DNA from: Trichobilharzia szidati
Taxonomy: Eukaryota; Platyhelminthes; Trematoda; Strigeidida; Schistosomatidae
NCBI GenBank assembly: GCA_944472155.2
Contig: OX235271.1
Coordinates: 95,307,256-95,371,255, forward strand
Length of the DNA: 64,000 nt
Direction: 5' to 3'
Shown here: piece by piece, positions 31,550 through 42,532 of the stretch
Layout: each line of letters starts with the position of its first letter
How positions within the stretch are numbered: the stretch's first letter is position 1
Translations under genes and position numbers: made by a program
Notes under the pieces: generated by a model
Told to the model about the DNA's origin: nothing
Database searches by the model: none
Seen by the model: the letters and a program-made list of their open reading frames with translations, nothing else

Positions 31550-33580
31550 AACAAACACTTGAACAAGTGACTGTTTCGAATGTCTTAAGTGAGGAGTATA
31601 AAAATTAGTGTTTAAAAATTGGTCAAGGTAAATCGAGTTACGTCATCGCGAAAAACTGTCAATAATGGGATAAACAGCTTGGTGATAGTCTAAAACTAAC
31701 AGTTTACTAGACTGTGAAGCGAATAAAACAAACTGATAAAAATTATTAGATAATACAACCAAAGTTGAACATTTTCTCCCTGAAAAGAAGTGAGGAATGT
31801 GAGGAAGAAGATGAAATAGCAGACAGTGGGAATAAATAAGTGGGCAGATAGCAAAATAGAACTATAAGGTAAAAGAAGACGGTAGGACAATCGTATCACG
31901 AAGCAGATTCACAGTAACTGTCATTTCATTCTACACACCGAAATTCCGTCTCGTAACTCTAGTTGTTTAAGTTTCTGAGAATGCAGTTATTTCTTACTTT
32001 GTTATCCACTATGACTGTGAAAGGATTGTTATGTAGAGTGTAGATAGCTTACTGAATGCTTCCTTATACTGCTCCTGGTTATGTCTTTTCCGTACAATTT
32101 GTCTCTTTGAGTAAATGTTCAACAGATGAATGTCTTTCTCTTCAACATCTATGCTTTTGTTTCGTTAGCACTATTTACACTAAGGAGGGCTGACACTGTA
32201 CCCCGGGCTGTCTTTTATACTATTCTTTAAACGAAAAATGCATTTTTTAGAATTTTAAGTTTGCCTTGCAGCATTATCACGGGTTTGCTGTAATGTTTCA
32301 AACACATTTTCTTTTTCGAAGAGAGAGTTTATATGTGCAAACCTTCTTCAAACTATGAAAATACTCTGATTTATGTTTAAAACTTTCTGATACTTCTTGA
32401 CAAAGGTAACTTTTGAAACTTTTCTCACATTCTGTGTTACAAATAGTAAATTTTCCTTACATTTTTGAGAAGCATCAAGATCATATTTGTCTCATACTGG
32501 GGAGACATGAAGCATAAAATATCCTGTTCATGAAGCCACTCTGTTTATAAATCTTTCTTTTCGCTGAAGACATTTAAAATCTAACTGTGAAATTTTTCTC
32601 ATATTCTTTTATAAATCAATATTTTGATGACATGAGTTCAGCCTCTTTAACAAAACTGCCGCTTTAACTTCCCAGATCATAAGTGTTTTTTTCGACACAT
32701 ATCTCCAGAATACTTCTGGTAGCTATATTCAGTTCCCGAGAATAGCAGACTGTAAGCATGTAAGAAGCTAGAAGTCAATTGGTGGGTGGTAAATGCTACT
32801 CATCGAGAACTTTTATGCAATCAATCGACGGGAAAATCTAAAACTGAATTAAATATAAAAAGCTAGTTAGCAGAATACATCCCTAGAGGCTTTTTAGTTG
32901 CAGAACACCATCAAGTTGGAATTAATTATACTTCTAGCACACTCACAAACATTTTCTGTTGTTGTTTTTTCTATGACAGCAGTACTCTACAATTCCCCAT
33001 ACTATACAGCCAAAGATGAGGTCAAAGAGTACATTTACACTCAGCAGGAGTGCTTCAAATAATACAAGGATACTTATAAGTTCCTTTATGAATTTGTGAT
33101 ATTCTACACAAATTGAAGGAAATCATCAACAGTATGTTTTTCTAATGGTCTAAAACTCCGTAAACATGATGGTCTTTGGATTGAATTGAGCTTTGAATTG
33201 AATAAACACTACTGTTAACAACATGAAATAAGTAGCAATTCAATTATTCGTATAATTTTTTATTAATGTCAGTGTATGAAATGATTTCTGCAATATCCAA
33301 TATATCTGTATAACTTTGATTTAGGAAATGAACTTTTTACATTTGAGTCATAAAATTCAAACAGAAACTCATTTCAGTATAGATGAAAATATTCAAGAAA
33401 CACTTTCCTGAAATATTCAGGTGTTCAAATAGCTGACAGTGTCTTCTGTGTTAGTCGAGGTGTTTGTCTGGCCTCATATGAATACACAGCTAAAACCCGT
33501 GGACAGAATGCACGTCTATTTGATCCACCAATATTTTAGTGGTTTACAAAATGGCTTAATAATGATAGTCCATATTAAAG
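31550..33580. other. No recognisable feature
   Basis: Two kilobases of AT-rich DNA without matches to the repeats in this window; 67-codon minus frame 31696-31899 is hydrophobic and T-rich, probably chance. Confidence 0.5.
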
Positions 33581-33584
33581 CATT

Positions 33585-34105
33585 GGTTTCTAGGGATTTG
33601 ACTGATTGGTTACAGGATTTCATCATGAGCTGACATCGGTTAGAGAACCATTGGAAACCTTGGGAATACTAGACAGCTGTTTCGTCCTAAAGGGCCTATA
33701 TCATGGGCCAGTGGATCAGGTCCGAGCTCACGTTTGGGACTTTTCAGCATTATTCACTCACCGCCAGGGACCGAACCCAGACCTACTGGTTACAAGATGA
33801 GCTCGCAGACCATTAAGCCACTAGGACCCAATCCAATGGCCAGTCCATGAATTCTAACTTCTGCCAATTCATGACATAGCGCGACCACTTCGCAATGTCT
33901 TCTTCGATGACTTACTGCCTCACATTCAACCTGCTGCACTCTACTGGTCACGGCTTCCCACCAGAACCCCAGAAGGTCCTGGGCTCGAACGCCGGTGATT
34001 GTTGCTTACTGAGAGCTAGGACGAAGCAGCTCTCCAGTACTTTCTGCAGGTTTTCCAATGATTCTCTAGCCAATGTCAGCTCATGATGAAATCCTGTAAT
34101 CAATG
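33585..34105. mobile_element. S1 inverted pair with a rearranged ribozyme loop
   Basis: Minus copy 33585-33967 (TTGGTTTCTAGGGATTTGAC ... 5' unit to CACCAGAACCCC) followed directly by a plus fragment 33968-34105 that begins inside the head (AGAAGGTCCTGGGCTCGAAC). In the minus copy about 42 nt (33691-33732) replace part of the stem II loop. This foreign piece (TCATGGGCCAGTGGATCAGG...GAGCTC) resembles S1's own head region in opposite orientation. Confidence 0.8.
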
Positions 34106-34109
34106 CTTC

Positions 34110-34860
34110 ACATTGTTGATCTAAACGGTCACAAAACTGCTATTGTAAACAACTTCATATTTTCGCAATTTGCTTTCAATAAAAACCACCAACTCTCTGT
34201 ATATGAAGAGTTGATCTCTTCTGTAGAGTAACTTGGGTTGAAAACAGTCTTTCTGATAGGAATATGTAGTGGAGTTTTAAAATACTTCTTCAAACACATA
34301 AAGAATATGACTGGGTCCATGTAGGATTCAGAATACTGGTGGGATTAAATCCTACTTAGAAGTCTCATTTTTCAACTTAATCAATGGAATATCAAACATT
34401 GATCGAACAACAAAAGGCAGTTTGTCAAAAATCTGATTTTAGCTACTGTTGATGTAAAACAACAAACTTCGTAATGGAAGGCGATTTCAAACAAAAAATT
34501 ACTTGTATTAGTTATGTATATCGGAATTTGCTTAGAAAATAACTAAAATTTTCATATGGTTTCACAATTTAACAGGATGTAACTTATCATAGTTTTGCAC
34601 CGTTTCTATATTTTATTTGATAATCTCTATGTCAAAACAAAAATATGCATGTCAAGGGCGTAAGTGACGTCCACACTAACTAAAATGATATTTATGAATC
34701 ATCTATGGGATCAGTCAAGTTTGACAATAGCCAACAATGGGTGTTGTCCAGTAAATAAGAGGAAACTGTTTGCCACTTTTATCTTCCTTATCATGACGTT
34801 TATTAGTTGCTTATCCCTTCTGTCTTCTATTTATCCTAAAAAAATTTAAAAGAATTTCCA
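34110..34860. other. No recognisable feature
   Basis: AT-rich spacer between two S1 pairs; small frames at 34129-34320 (-) and 34664-34849 (+) lack motifs. Confidence 0.5.
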
Positions 34861-34864
34861 AGTA

Positions 34865-35350
34865 TTAGTTTTGTAGGGATTTTGTTTAATTGGTTAGAGG
34901 ATTTCATTATGAGCTGACATCATTTAGAGAATCATTGGAAAGCCTGCAGAAAGTACTGGAGAGCTGCCTCGTCCTAGCTCCTTGGAACTCTTCAGGAGTA
35001 CACACCTATCACCAAAGTCGAACGCAGGACCTTCTGGGGTTCTAGTGTGAAGCCGTGACCAGTAGAGTACAGCAGGTTGAAGGTGAGGCAGTAAGTCATC
35101 GAAGAAGACATTGAGAAGTGGTCGCGCTATTTCATGAATTGGCAGAAGTCAGAATTCATGTGCTAGCCACTGGATTGGGTCCCAGTGGCTTGGTGGTCTA
35201 CGGGCTCGCTAGCCTTGTAACCAGAAAGCCGTGTGTTCAAACCCTGGCATTGGGTGCGTACTGCTAAAGAGTCCCAAAGAGCTAGGACGAAACAGCCGTT
35301 ATCCCAGGTTCTTCAATGGTTTTCTAACTGATGAAATCCTCCAACCAAAG
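34865..35350. mobile_element. S1 inverted pair
   Basis: Minus fragment 34865-35030 (TAGTTTTGTAGGGATTTTGT ... box B region) joined to a nearly complete plus copy 35031-35350 that starts with the 5' unit (GGTTCTAGTGTGAAGCCGTG). The plus ribozyme has stem I GTACTG and stem II GTCC/GGAC, but its core reads CTAAAGA (invariant G lost) and the 3' stem I strand is damaged (CGTTATCCC). Confidence 0.85.
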
Positions 35351-35359
35351 TTAAAAGTG

Positions 35360-36480
35360 TCCATTAATGTCAGAAGGTTATTCATTGTGAACTGGAATTG
35401 GTCACCTCTATGTGTTTTGAAGCAGAAACTATGTTTTGGTAGGATTCAGATTATGTGGCGCACTTTTTTATCCGCTAAAATCCTTATGCAGTCCAAGGAC
35501 AGAGAGTTTAGAGGACTTACAAACTTTGTAGATGGTTATGATAGTTTTGTATTCACCTAGAAACATATCTAAAACCATTACCTTGAAAAATGTTCTCTGG
35601 CTAGTTCATGAATATCCATCTAGAAATGTACTTTACTCAAAATCAAACATGAATGTCATATGACTTATTTCTGTAGCAGAAGAAATTATCCCCCCGCCCC
35701 GGCAACCACCCACTTATTCTTAAGTAGTCATAGGTATAAATAACTCGAAAGTTGACACTCAACATTTGACAGTTAACATGACTGAATAAAGTAACCCTAT
35801 TTTTACAATAACAGACAGGTTGATTATCGATTAGTAATGAGATGAATCTAAATTCTAGGGTAATGAGAAGATTGCGATTTCTTTTTATAGAGAAATAAAG
35901 CTACTATTAATATCTTCTTCCTTACAAAATGACTTACTTTCCCCTGGTACTTCCGTCATCTCTATATCACCCAAAGTAAGCTGTAAATATTACATAACCT
36001 CAGTTAAATCTCATTACAAAAAGATTAAAAAAATAGTTTAATATTTATCAACAAAAAGTTGAAATCACGTATTTATGCTTGAAAAGCATAATCTTTAATA
36101 TTTACCTTAAAAGGTTACTGTTCTTCATAATTTTTACGTTAGAGACAACAGAAACATGTTACTGTTGCGTAATATATATTTACATATGTATATAACGTTT
36201 CTGGCCTATTACGAGTCGGAAGACAGATCAGATGGCCTTTAGTTTTGATTCTCCATGAAAAGAGATTTCGCAAATGGGATACAGTTGCATCCGTAGCGCA
36301 TATTCCGTTCTACTGTTGACCATTGCCAAAGGAATGAAACTAGACACATTATAAACGCATTGACTCACGAAAACTATATATAGTATCGGATACTACTCGA
36401 TTAAGTAATGTAATGCAAGCTGTAGTGAACCATAAGTGCACACGAACAACTGTGTTTTTGTAGAAGTTACTTTCAGATAA
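35360..36480. other. No recognisable feature
   Basis: The 109-codon frame 35231-35560 starts inside the S1 copy and runs out into this spacer, so it is not a gene. A short C-rich run CCCCCCGCCCCGG lies at 35691-35702. Confidence 0.5.
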
Positions 36481-36489
36481 AAATATTGG

Positions 36490-36812
36490 TATGTAGGGAT
36501 TTGGTTGATTGGTGACAGGATTTCATCATGAGCTGACATTGGTTAGAGAACCATTGGAAAACCTGAGGGTACTGGACAGCTGTTTCGTTCTAGTTTGGGA
36601 CTCTTCATCAGCACGCATCCACCGAGTTTCGAACCCAGGACCTTCTGGTTACAAGGCTAGCGAGCTCGTAGACCATTAAGCCACTGGGACTCGATCCAAT
36701 GGCCAGCCCATGGATTCTAACTCCTGCCAATTCACGATATAGCGCAACCGCTAGCCAATGTCTTCGGCGAGTATTTGTCCTCACACCCGACCTGCTGCAC
36801 CCTACTGGTCAG
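36490..36812 (-). mobile_element. S1 hammerhead SINE, minus copy
   Basis: Runs from tail TTGGTATGTAGGGATTTGGT to the 5' unit end CCTGCTGCACCCTACTGGTC. Minus-strand ribozyme: GTGCTGATGAAGAGTCCCAA...AGAACGAAACAGCTGTCC with matching stem I (GGTACTGG side). Core C3 is A and stem II has one mismatch (GTCC/GAAC). Confidence 0.85.
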
Positions 36813-37159
36813 ATTGTTTTTCAATTTTACTTATGATGGTGAGATTAAGTTTGATTAGCCGTGTGTGTTAATGTAAACCAATAAGCACTTGGTTCTTACA
36901 TCATTCCCTTGTGCAGCAGTTTCTGTAGTCGTTTCTTTCAAAGAGCTATTTTTATTTTGTTTGACTGAATTTATTACAGTTTTTTTATTTTATTTTCCGT
37001 TCACTTCATTCAAACGAAATCAACAAACAACTTGTTTTCTTTAAAATGACCCAATCTTCAAGAATATTTTGTCTAATCCTAAATTTTTATTTGCTGCCAT
37101 AATGGCGAAAATCATTAGACAAGTTTAAAATGTATTACCAATTTTACCAAAATAGCTAA

Positions 37160-37370
37160 CCATAACCCGGATGATTTGAAGTGATTTGACTCTCTGAGTT
37201 AAGCCAGACCGGGCACAGTACTGATGAACTTGGCCTGAAACGAGCGAAACTGCTGTCCGATGTTTAGATCACTTAGTCCTGGCTACCGGGCGCTAATGGT
37301 TGGTGCGGGTGTAACCCAGATATCCATGCCAACCAGTCTGTAGTACATAGCGTCATGCATTTATGCTCGT
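37160..37370 (+). repeat. S4 repeat with a hammerhead-like core
   Basis: Contains CTGATGA (37221-37227), ACTTGGCC...CGAGC as a possible 4-bp stem II (CTTG/CGAG, one G-U), GAAAC (37246-37250), TGCT and GTC (37255-37257). A related copy is at 58675-58880. Stem I strands (GGCACAGTA and CGATGTTTAG) do not pair well, so activity is doubtful. The repeat also shares GATTTGA..TGATTTG at the start and CATGCATTT at the end with the second copy. Confidence 0.55.
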
Positions 37371-37644
37371 TTATTTGATTATCATTGATGGTATCAAGCT
37401 GATCATATATTGTGGTCTGAATAACTTCGGTTTCAAGAAGTTCGCCTCGATCTGTGTAGAATACAAATCACGAAGTAATCTGCAAAATTCAAATTTAATG
37501 ACAACTTAGTTTGCATGTACATTAATAACTCTTAAATTAATCGATATCATAGGTAATTAGTGAAATGTTTATAGGCTTTTGTCACTTCACTTATGGATGA
37601 GAGAAATATAAATACGTAAATGTAAATATAAATACCTACGACAC

Positions 37645-37725
37645 GTTTCGGTGAGTCAGTCTAGCAGCATGAGGTTACGATGCAAGCGTCTTACCATTCA
37701 CCTGGTAGGTTGAAAACAAGTAAAT
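37645..37725 (+). repeat. tRNA-like segment (possible SINE head)
   Basis: GTCTAGCAGCATGAGGTTAC resembles a pol III box A and D arm, and GGTTGAAAAC about 40 nt later resembles box B. Between them ACCATTCACCTGGTAG can form an anticodon-arm-like hairpin. The arms no longer pair as a full cloverleaf, so this is a SINE or pseudo-tRNA remnant. Confidence 0.35.
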
Positions 37726-37729
37726 TTTA

Positions 37730-38695
37730 ATGTGGTGAGATTTTGAGACAGTTAGCTACATAAAACTCCAAAGGGAAGGATCTGTGTTTATCTATGATGG
37801 TTCACTCATATGTTACATGCAAAATTAGTGATGGAGTACGTGTATTGGTTATTAACTTAAGTTTAATCGTTCCCAGTTAGCTATCGGTTGGTGGTAATGT
37901 CAGAATGGATCGGCTTTTTCCCAAACACAAGGTAAATTAGCGTTTACTTTGATGATCGACATTTTCACCACGCAATCAAAAAATCATCTCACGTAGATTA
38001 CTCGGTCAAGACTTTGGATATGGAACTGTTTTACAGGCTTTTAATCAATATCCGAACTTGATTTTGCTTTTTTTTCATTTCCGAAACATGTTTTTCTTTG
38101 ACAGTTGCAGTACTTGTCTTAGCTTCACCTATCAATTAGAAGAGCATAAACCGTTTATTTGGAGCTCTTCAGCTGTTGAAAGCTTCCAGTCCCATATATA
38201 TCACTTAGCTTCATCGTCCTTCTTTATTTACAATATCCCTATACTTACATTACGAAAAGTCATTTAATGATAAAAAATAAGTGGAATAATTTTATTGTTA
38301 CACTAAGTCATTTGAAGTGGCCTCAGTCACCTGATGATACTACCTCTGACTTCAGTGTTGCGCGACAGTCGCTTGGATAATTAAATGGTCACATCTAGCC
38401 ATTTATTACTTTTGTCATCATCTAAAAGAGTAATCAGCACTTAGCCCAAACATAAGTGTATGCAAGAGAACTTTCGTATTATCTACTTAGTTATTAAAAG
38501 AATGCCATCCGAATTTCACATAATCCTACCCAATTGCATTACACAGTCATGCCTTTTAAAAGTGTAGACGCTATTAGCATTGTACTGTCTTTATTGTTTT
38601 AAGTCATCTTAACCAAATAACGCACACATAACTTGGAAGCAAAATACCGACGAACAAAGACACTCTTCTCTAAAAGTTCCTTTGTATAGATTTGA
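37730..38695. other. No recognisable feature
   Basis: AT-rich spacer; the 69-codon frame at 38058-38267 is Phe/Ser-rich and has no motif. Confidence 0.5.
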
Positions 38696-38704
38696 TGAGT
38701 TTTA

Positions 38705-38995
38705 TGGTTGATCATCGATTGATATCACTTGAAGAAGCATTAGGAACCAGGGACTACTAGACGGCTGTCTCCACCTAGTTTGTGACTCTTCAGTCGTACG
38801 CACCCATAATCACGATGAGAACGGAATCTGAAGCCTTCAGGTTATAAGTCGACCTTGTTAACCACTTGGACGGAATCCAATGCTCATGAACTAATGGATG
38901 CATACTTCTGAAGAACCTCAAACTAGAATGAAACAGCTGCCAACTACTCCCTGGCTTTCTATGGTCCTCTGATTGATATCATTCTGTGATGAAAC
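38705..38995. mobile_element. S1 inverted pair, strongly decayed
   Basis: Minus copy 38705-38900 (GATCATCGATTGATATCACT ... ribozyme region ACGACTGAAGAGTCACAAAC...GGTGGAGAC) and a short plus fragment 38905-38995 (CTTCTGAAGAACCTCAAACT...ATGAAACAGC, CTCCCTGGCTTTCTATGGTC). Both ribozyme cores are broken. Confidence 0.75.
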
Positions 38996-39469
38996 ACTCT
39001 TTTCCACCTTAAAAATTGTATTTATTGTAGGAGGATGGTTATCAGTGTGGTTCATAAGATACTTACTGGCAAATTTTCCCTAATTACGAAGGCACTGAGT
39101 CACGTTTTCATGAAAGTCGGCATATGTCTATGTTCGTTTTGCATCTATACGAGTGGAGAAATTTATGTTGATTCTACTCAGAGCAGCGGGAAAGTAATTA
39201 GTGATTGCAGCATCGCATTACCTTTCAGTATCAGGATACTAATCTTGGTTATCAAAGCCGTAGCCTTTTGATATATTTTATCAAATAGATTGATGTTGGA
39301 AGTAGAAATAAAAATCTGGGCGAATTCGACATTCGAATCAGAAGCCTTTTAAGTTACAGACATACCACTCTGTCAATCAGGCTGGAAAGTCTACTTGTTG
39401 AATACGTCATTAGCTCAATTCATTAATCGAAATTTCTTTTCAAAAGAATGGACACGGAACAAAGAGTAC

Positions 39470-40620
39470 ACTTTTCGATAAATTCATCATCAGGCTTTAC
39501 AATTATATATACATTACAGTGAATGAATGAATTAGTGTTATGAACGACATTAATGTTTAAATAACATCAAATCAATAATATTGATAAATTACAGCTGAAC
39601 AGCATCAACATAAAATAAGCTGAATGTCAGAAGAATTAGGAAAGATAATATTACAAATTCATGAGTTTATAGTTTCTACTGAGGGCCAGGGCAGTAGTAG
39701 TGGCTGGACTTGTTTCTTTTGGACACAGAGCACTGGTTGTTTTAGGCGAATTGCAATAGTCTCTGCTGTTTGGAGCATGCGGTGCTTCGACGACTTTGGT
39801 AGTTTCTTAGGTATCCGGTATATTATAGAGAAGGATTCTTCTACGCTGGCTTTGTGACCGGTTTGCACCAGATGGTCTAATATGGAGCTGTTAATAGTTT
39901 TAACTACACCTTTACTTAGCCATAGGGGGAGATGTTCTCGAGCACGAAAAATCAAGTTCCTAGAGCAACGGCCAATATAACTCGCTGCACAAGCGCAGTT
40001 GAATTGATAAATACAATTTGAAGTGGCTAGTCTAGGTACTTCATCTTTCAGTTGAGGTAGCACCATCGGTCGTGTAGAGAGTAATACGTGAGGTTCGCCA
40101 GCATTAAAAGTTCTTCGACCTGATTTTCTTAATTTCTTCGTAATTAAATCGCTTGGTATATTGCCCTTGAATTGTAGTCGTATATAAAGTGGCTTCTTGT
40201 TTACAGATAGTGGGTAGTCCTTTTCGGCTTTCGTTGTCATATGTTTCTTGATAAATTTGTCAGGATAACCATTTTCGATTAAAGTATCATATACCATGCT
40301 TAATTCATCTTTAATTACTTCTTCAGAGCATATAGCTCTAACTCTATGGCTGAGGGTCTTTACTAAATTTCTTTTGTACTTGAGAGGAACGAAGATGTGA
40401 AAATGTGTATATTGTCCTGTCCATGTACTTTTTCTGTGCAAATTTCTTTTTATGCTACCATCTGGTTTTCTTGTAAGCAGGATATCCAGGAAGGCAATTC
40501 TCTTTTGGGATTCCTCTTCGCATGTGAATTTCATAGCCGAAATTTCTTTTCATTTGTCATCCAGATGTGTGATAAGTAGTCGTCTATGAAGTATCATAAG
40601 GTGAACTCAGTCAACTGTTG
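39470..40620 (-). mobile_element. PLE-C copy, 5'-truncated
   Basis: Comprises the RT motif C relic, the 291-codon RT-tail/GIY-YIG frame and a 3' segment to about 39470. That segment contains GCCTGATGATGAATTTATCG followed by AAAAG (39494-39471 on the minus strand), i.e. CTGATGA and GAAA with a very short stem II. Such hammerhead-like motifs are known in PLE terminal repeats. Downstream limits are uncertain. Confidence 0.7.
39659..40534 (-). CDS. Penelope-like element PLE-C: RT C-terminus plus GIY-YIG nuclease, 291 codons open
   Basis: The longest open frame in the window. Residues 1-25 (MKFTCEEESQKRIAFLDILL) are the conserved PLE segment just after RT motif C. Then come STWTGQYTHFHIFVPLKYKR and the RT thumb (IENGYPDKFIKKHM). 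Residues about 180-215 form the GIY-YIG endonuclease start (CIYQFNCACAASYIGRCSRN, catalytic Arg), with the Glu in REHLPLW, and the domain runs to the end. The start Met is internal to the domain, so it is not a natural start. Upstream, FIDDY (about 40612-40598) in another frame is the motif C relic. The element is 5'-truncated near 40620, so it cannot be autonomous, but the remaining frame is undamaged, suggesting a recent insertion. Confidence 0.85.
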   Translation of the reverse strand: MKFTCEEESQKRIAFLDILLTRKPDGSIKRNLHRKSTWTGQYTHFHIFVPLKYKRNLVKTLSHRVRAICSEEVIKDELSMVYDTLIENGYPDKFIKKHMTTKAEKDYPLSVNKKPLYIRLQFKGNIPSDLITKKLRKSGRRTFNAGEPHVLLSTRPMVLPQLKDEVPRLATSNCIYQFNCACAASYIGRCSRNLIFRAREHLPLWLSKGVVKTINSSILDHLVQTGHKASVEESFSIIYRIPKKLPKSSKHRMLQTAETIAIRLKQPVLCVQKKQVQPLLLPWPSVETINS

Positions 40621-40624
40621 ACTG

Positions 40625-41625
40625 TCGTATCCTTGTCTCTCTAGAGCAGTGGAATTTTAACACACAGGTCAGTGGTTTGGGTCATGTGACGACTCAGATT
40701 TTCATTCCACCCGTAACCTTCATCCTATTTATAAAAGTGACCTTTATACCAAGTTGGAAATGACAAAATTAAGTAAGGATTTAAATAAGTTGCGCAGTAA
40801 GACAGTGGAACGTTCATCACCGAATTAATTTGGGAGGACATTAAAAAGTTTTTTTACTTAGTGCTTAAAAATAGTTTCTGAGTAGAGTTTTCAAGTGTAC
40901 ATTTGACCTCGGCCTGTTTATTAAGCACGTAGAAGTTTGAAACAATGATGTCAGAATCCACGATTTCATGGCTGGACAACAACAGGTTCACCCTTTATTA
41001 AACACATTAGGTTCATCCATGTTTCCATATCTTAGCAGGGGTTGTTGTATACATTAAACAACTAAAAATTACTTGATATTTGAAATCGATTTTGCTTTAT
41101 GATGTTTATTTAGCCATGTATAAACTTTATACCAGGTAAGGTAAGGGATGTGGATACTTTTTAAACTTTGATTTTAATAGATAAAAATGTGAATAATTCA
41201 TACAAATATACATCACAAACATGTTGACGGATAACCATAAACTTCATAACCTCATCAATAATTTTCTTCATTTTCTTATTTACTGATCTCATAGATTGTT
41301 TATTACAAGTTTGGTAAATAAGATAATTCAATCTCTGTGGATTATGAAATAACCTTGAGCTTGTTTACAGGACTGACATCATTTTTAGAAATGTTTTGAA
41401 CACTGAGTTTTGTTATGCGATTATTGATCGCATGATTCTTTGTTTGAAAAAGTAGGTAGGATATTGTTGAGTTGAGGAGATTTATATGATTTTTAGGGAG
41501 TGATGTTTCGAAGCCTTTGTACACCTTTGAAAGATTTTATGGATTGTAGTCATCAAGATTAACTGAATTTAACTCTTATTTGCATATAAACTAAAAGCTA
41601 GGCTGCCACGTCGATATTCCTTCCA
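40625..41625. other. No recognisable feature
   Basis: Unassigned AT-rich sequence; the 60-codon frame at 41342-41524 (-) has no motif. Confidence 0.5.
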
Positions 41626-41627
41626 TA

Positions 41628-41815
41628 CATTGTGTTCCGAGGGGAACACAGAGTCCCACTGTTTAGAAGTTTCAACATCGTTAATTTTATGGGGGTTTGC
41701 CAGCCTCAAATTTAACCCTCCCCAGACTTCCTGGCTAGTAAACTAGGTGAGGTTTATGAATGCGTCGACTGGGAACCGAACCTGTACCACATGCATGACT
41801 GGCGACGTGATTAAC
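41628..41815 (-). mobile_element. tRNA-Gly-like SINE (S2), diverged minus copy
   Basis: The minus strand carries a damaged head (CGTCGCCAGTCATGCATGTG GTACAGG, box B GGTTCGGTTCC) and the acceptor remnant GTCGACGCATT. The body follows (CTAGTTTACTAGCCAGGAAG) and the tail GTTCCCCTCGGAACAC. It is shorter and more mutated than the copies at 12575 and 56416. Confidence 0.7.
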
Positions 41816-41819
41816 GGAA

Positions 41820-42476
41820 TTGTTATACTGATTCATCAGGGAAAATCTAAGGTGTCTCCAATCAAAAGACGCTGTTTTAGTTAAGCTTCAGATTCACGGT
41901 ATGTAACCAGCTTGATCACAAATGTTGATTTAAGTAGATCAGTGGCTGTACTGAATGGTGTAATTTTGAACTTTAATGATAACCTGAATTTTACTGGGTC
42001 TTTCGAAATGTCTTCTTATGAAGTACGAAATCTAGGTCGATTTGAGAGACCTGTCGATTGATTTCTAACACCTGTTGCTTATAACTTCAATCAGTAAAAT
42101 GTATCCCTTGCTTAAGATTTACTCCTTAGTTTCTTTATCAGTAACCACTTATACTGGTTACAGCTAGCGTTTATACACATGAACAGCTACGAAGGTGCTT
42201 TCTATAAGCTACTGCCAGTAAATTTCGCAGGTGTGAAGAACATCACCTTTTGTGATAATGACAGTAAACGATGTAGCTTATTTCCTTGCATATTCATCGA
42301 GTTTTGGTTTTCTGAATCTTAAGAAAGCAATCACTTATCTAATATTTCACGAAAAAATCCTAGTGAGCAGGTTTTCCACAGCTGGAATTACAGTTCATTT
42401 ATGACGTCCATAGATATTCATAAATTTTAAGAAGTAACTCAAAACTATCTGTTTCTGCACAAATCTGCAAGCTTAC
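41820..42476. other. No recognisable feature
   Basis: AT-rich spacer left of the solo LTR. Confidence 0.5.
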
Positions 42477-42532
42477 TGTAACAACAGAAGACAAGGGCCA
42501 GGCAACAGATCGTTTATTAAGGAAATCAACAC

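Noticed and set aside
35231..35560. 109-codon open frame as a gene
   Set aside because: Its first third lies in an S1 SINE copy read in a chance frame and the rest has no motif.
38325..38385. CCTGATGATACTACCTCTGACTTCAG segment as a PLE-type hammerhead
   Set aside because: No GAAA and no stem II pairing. At most a remote relic.
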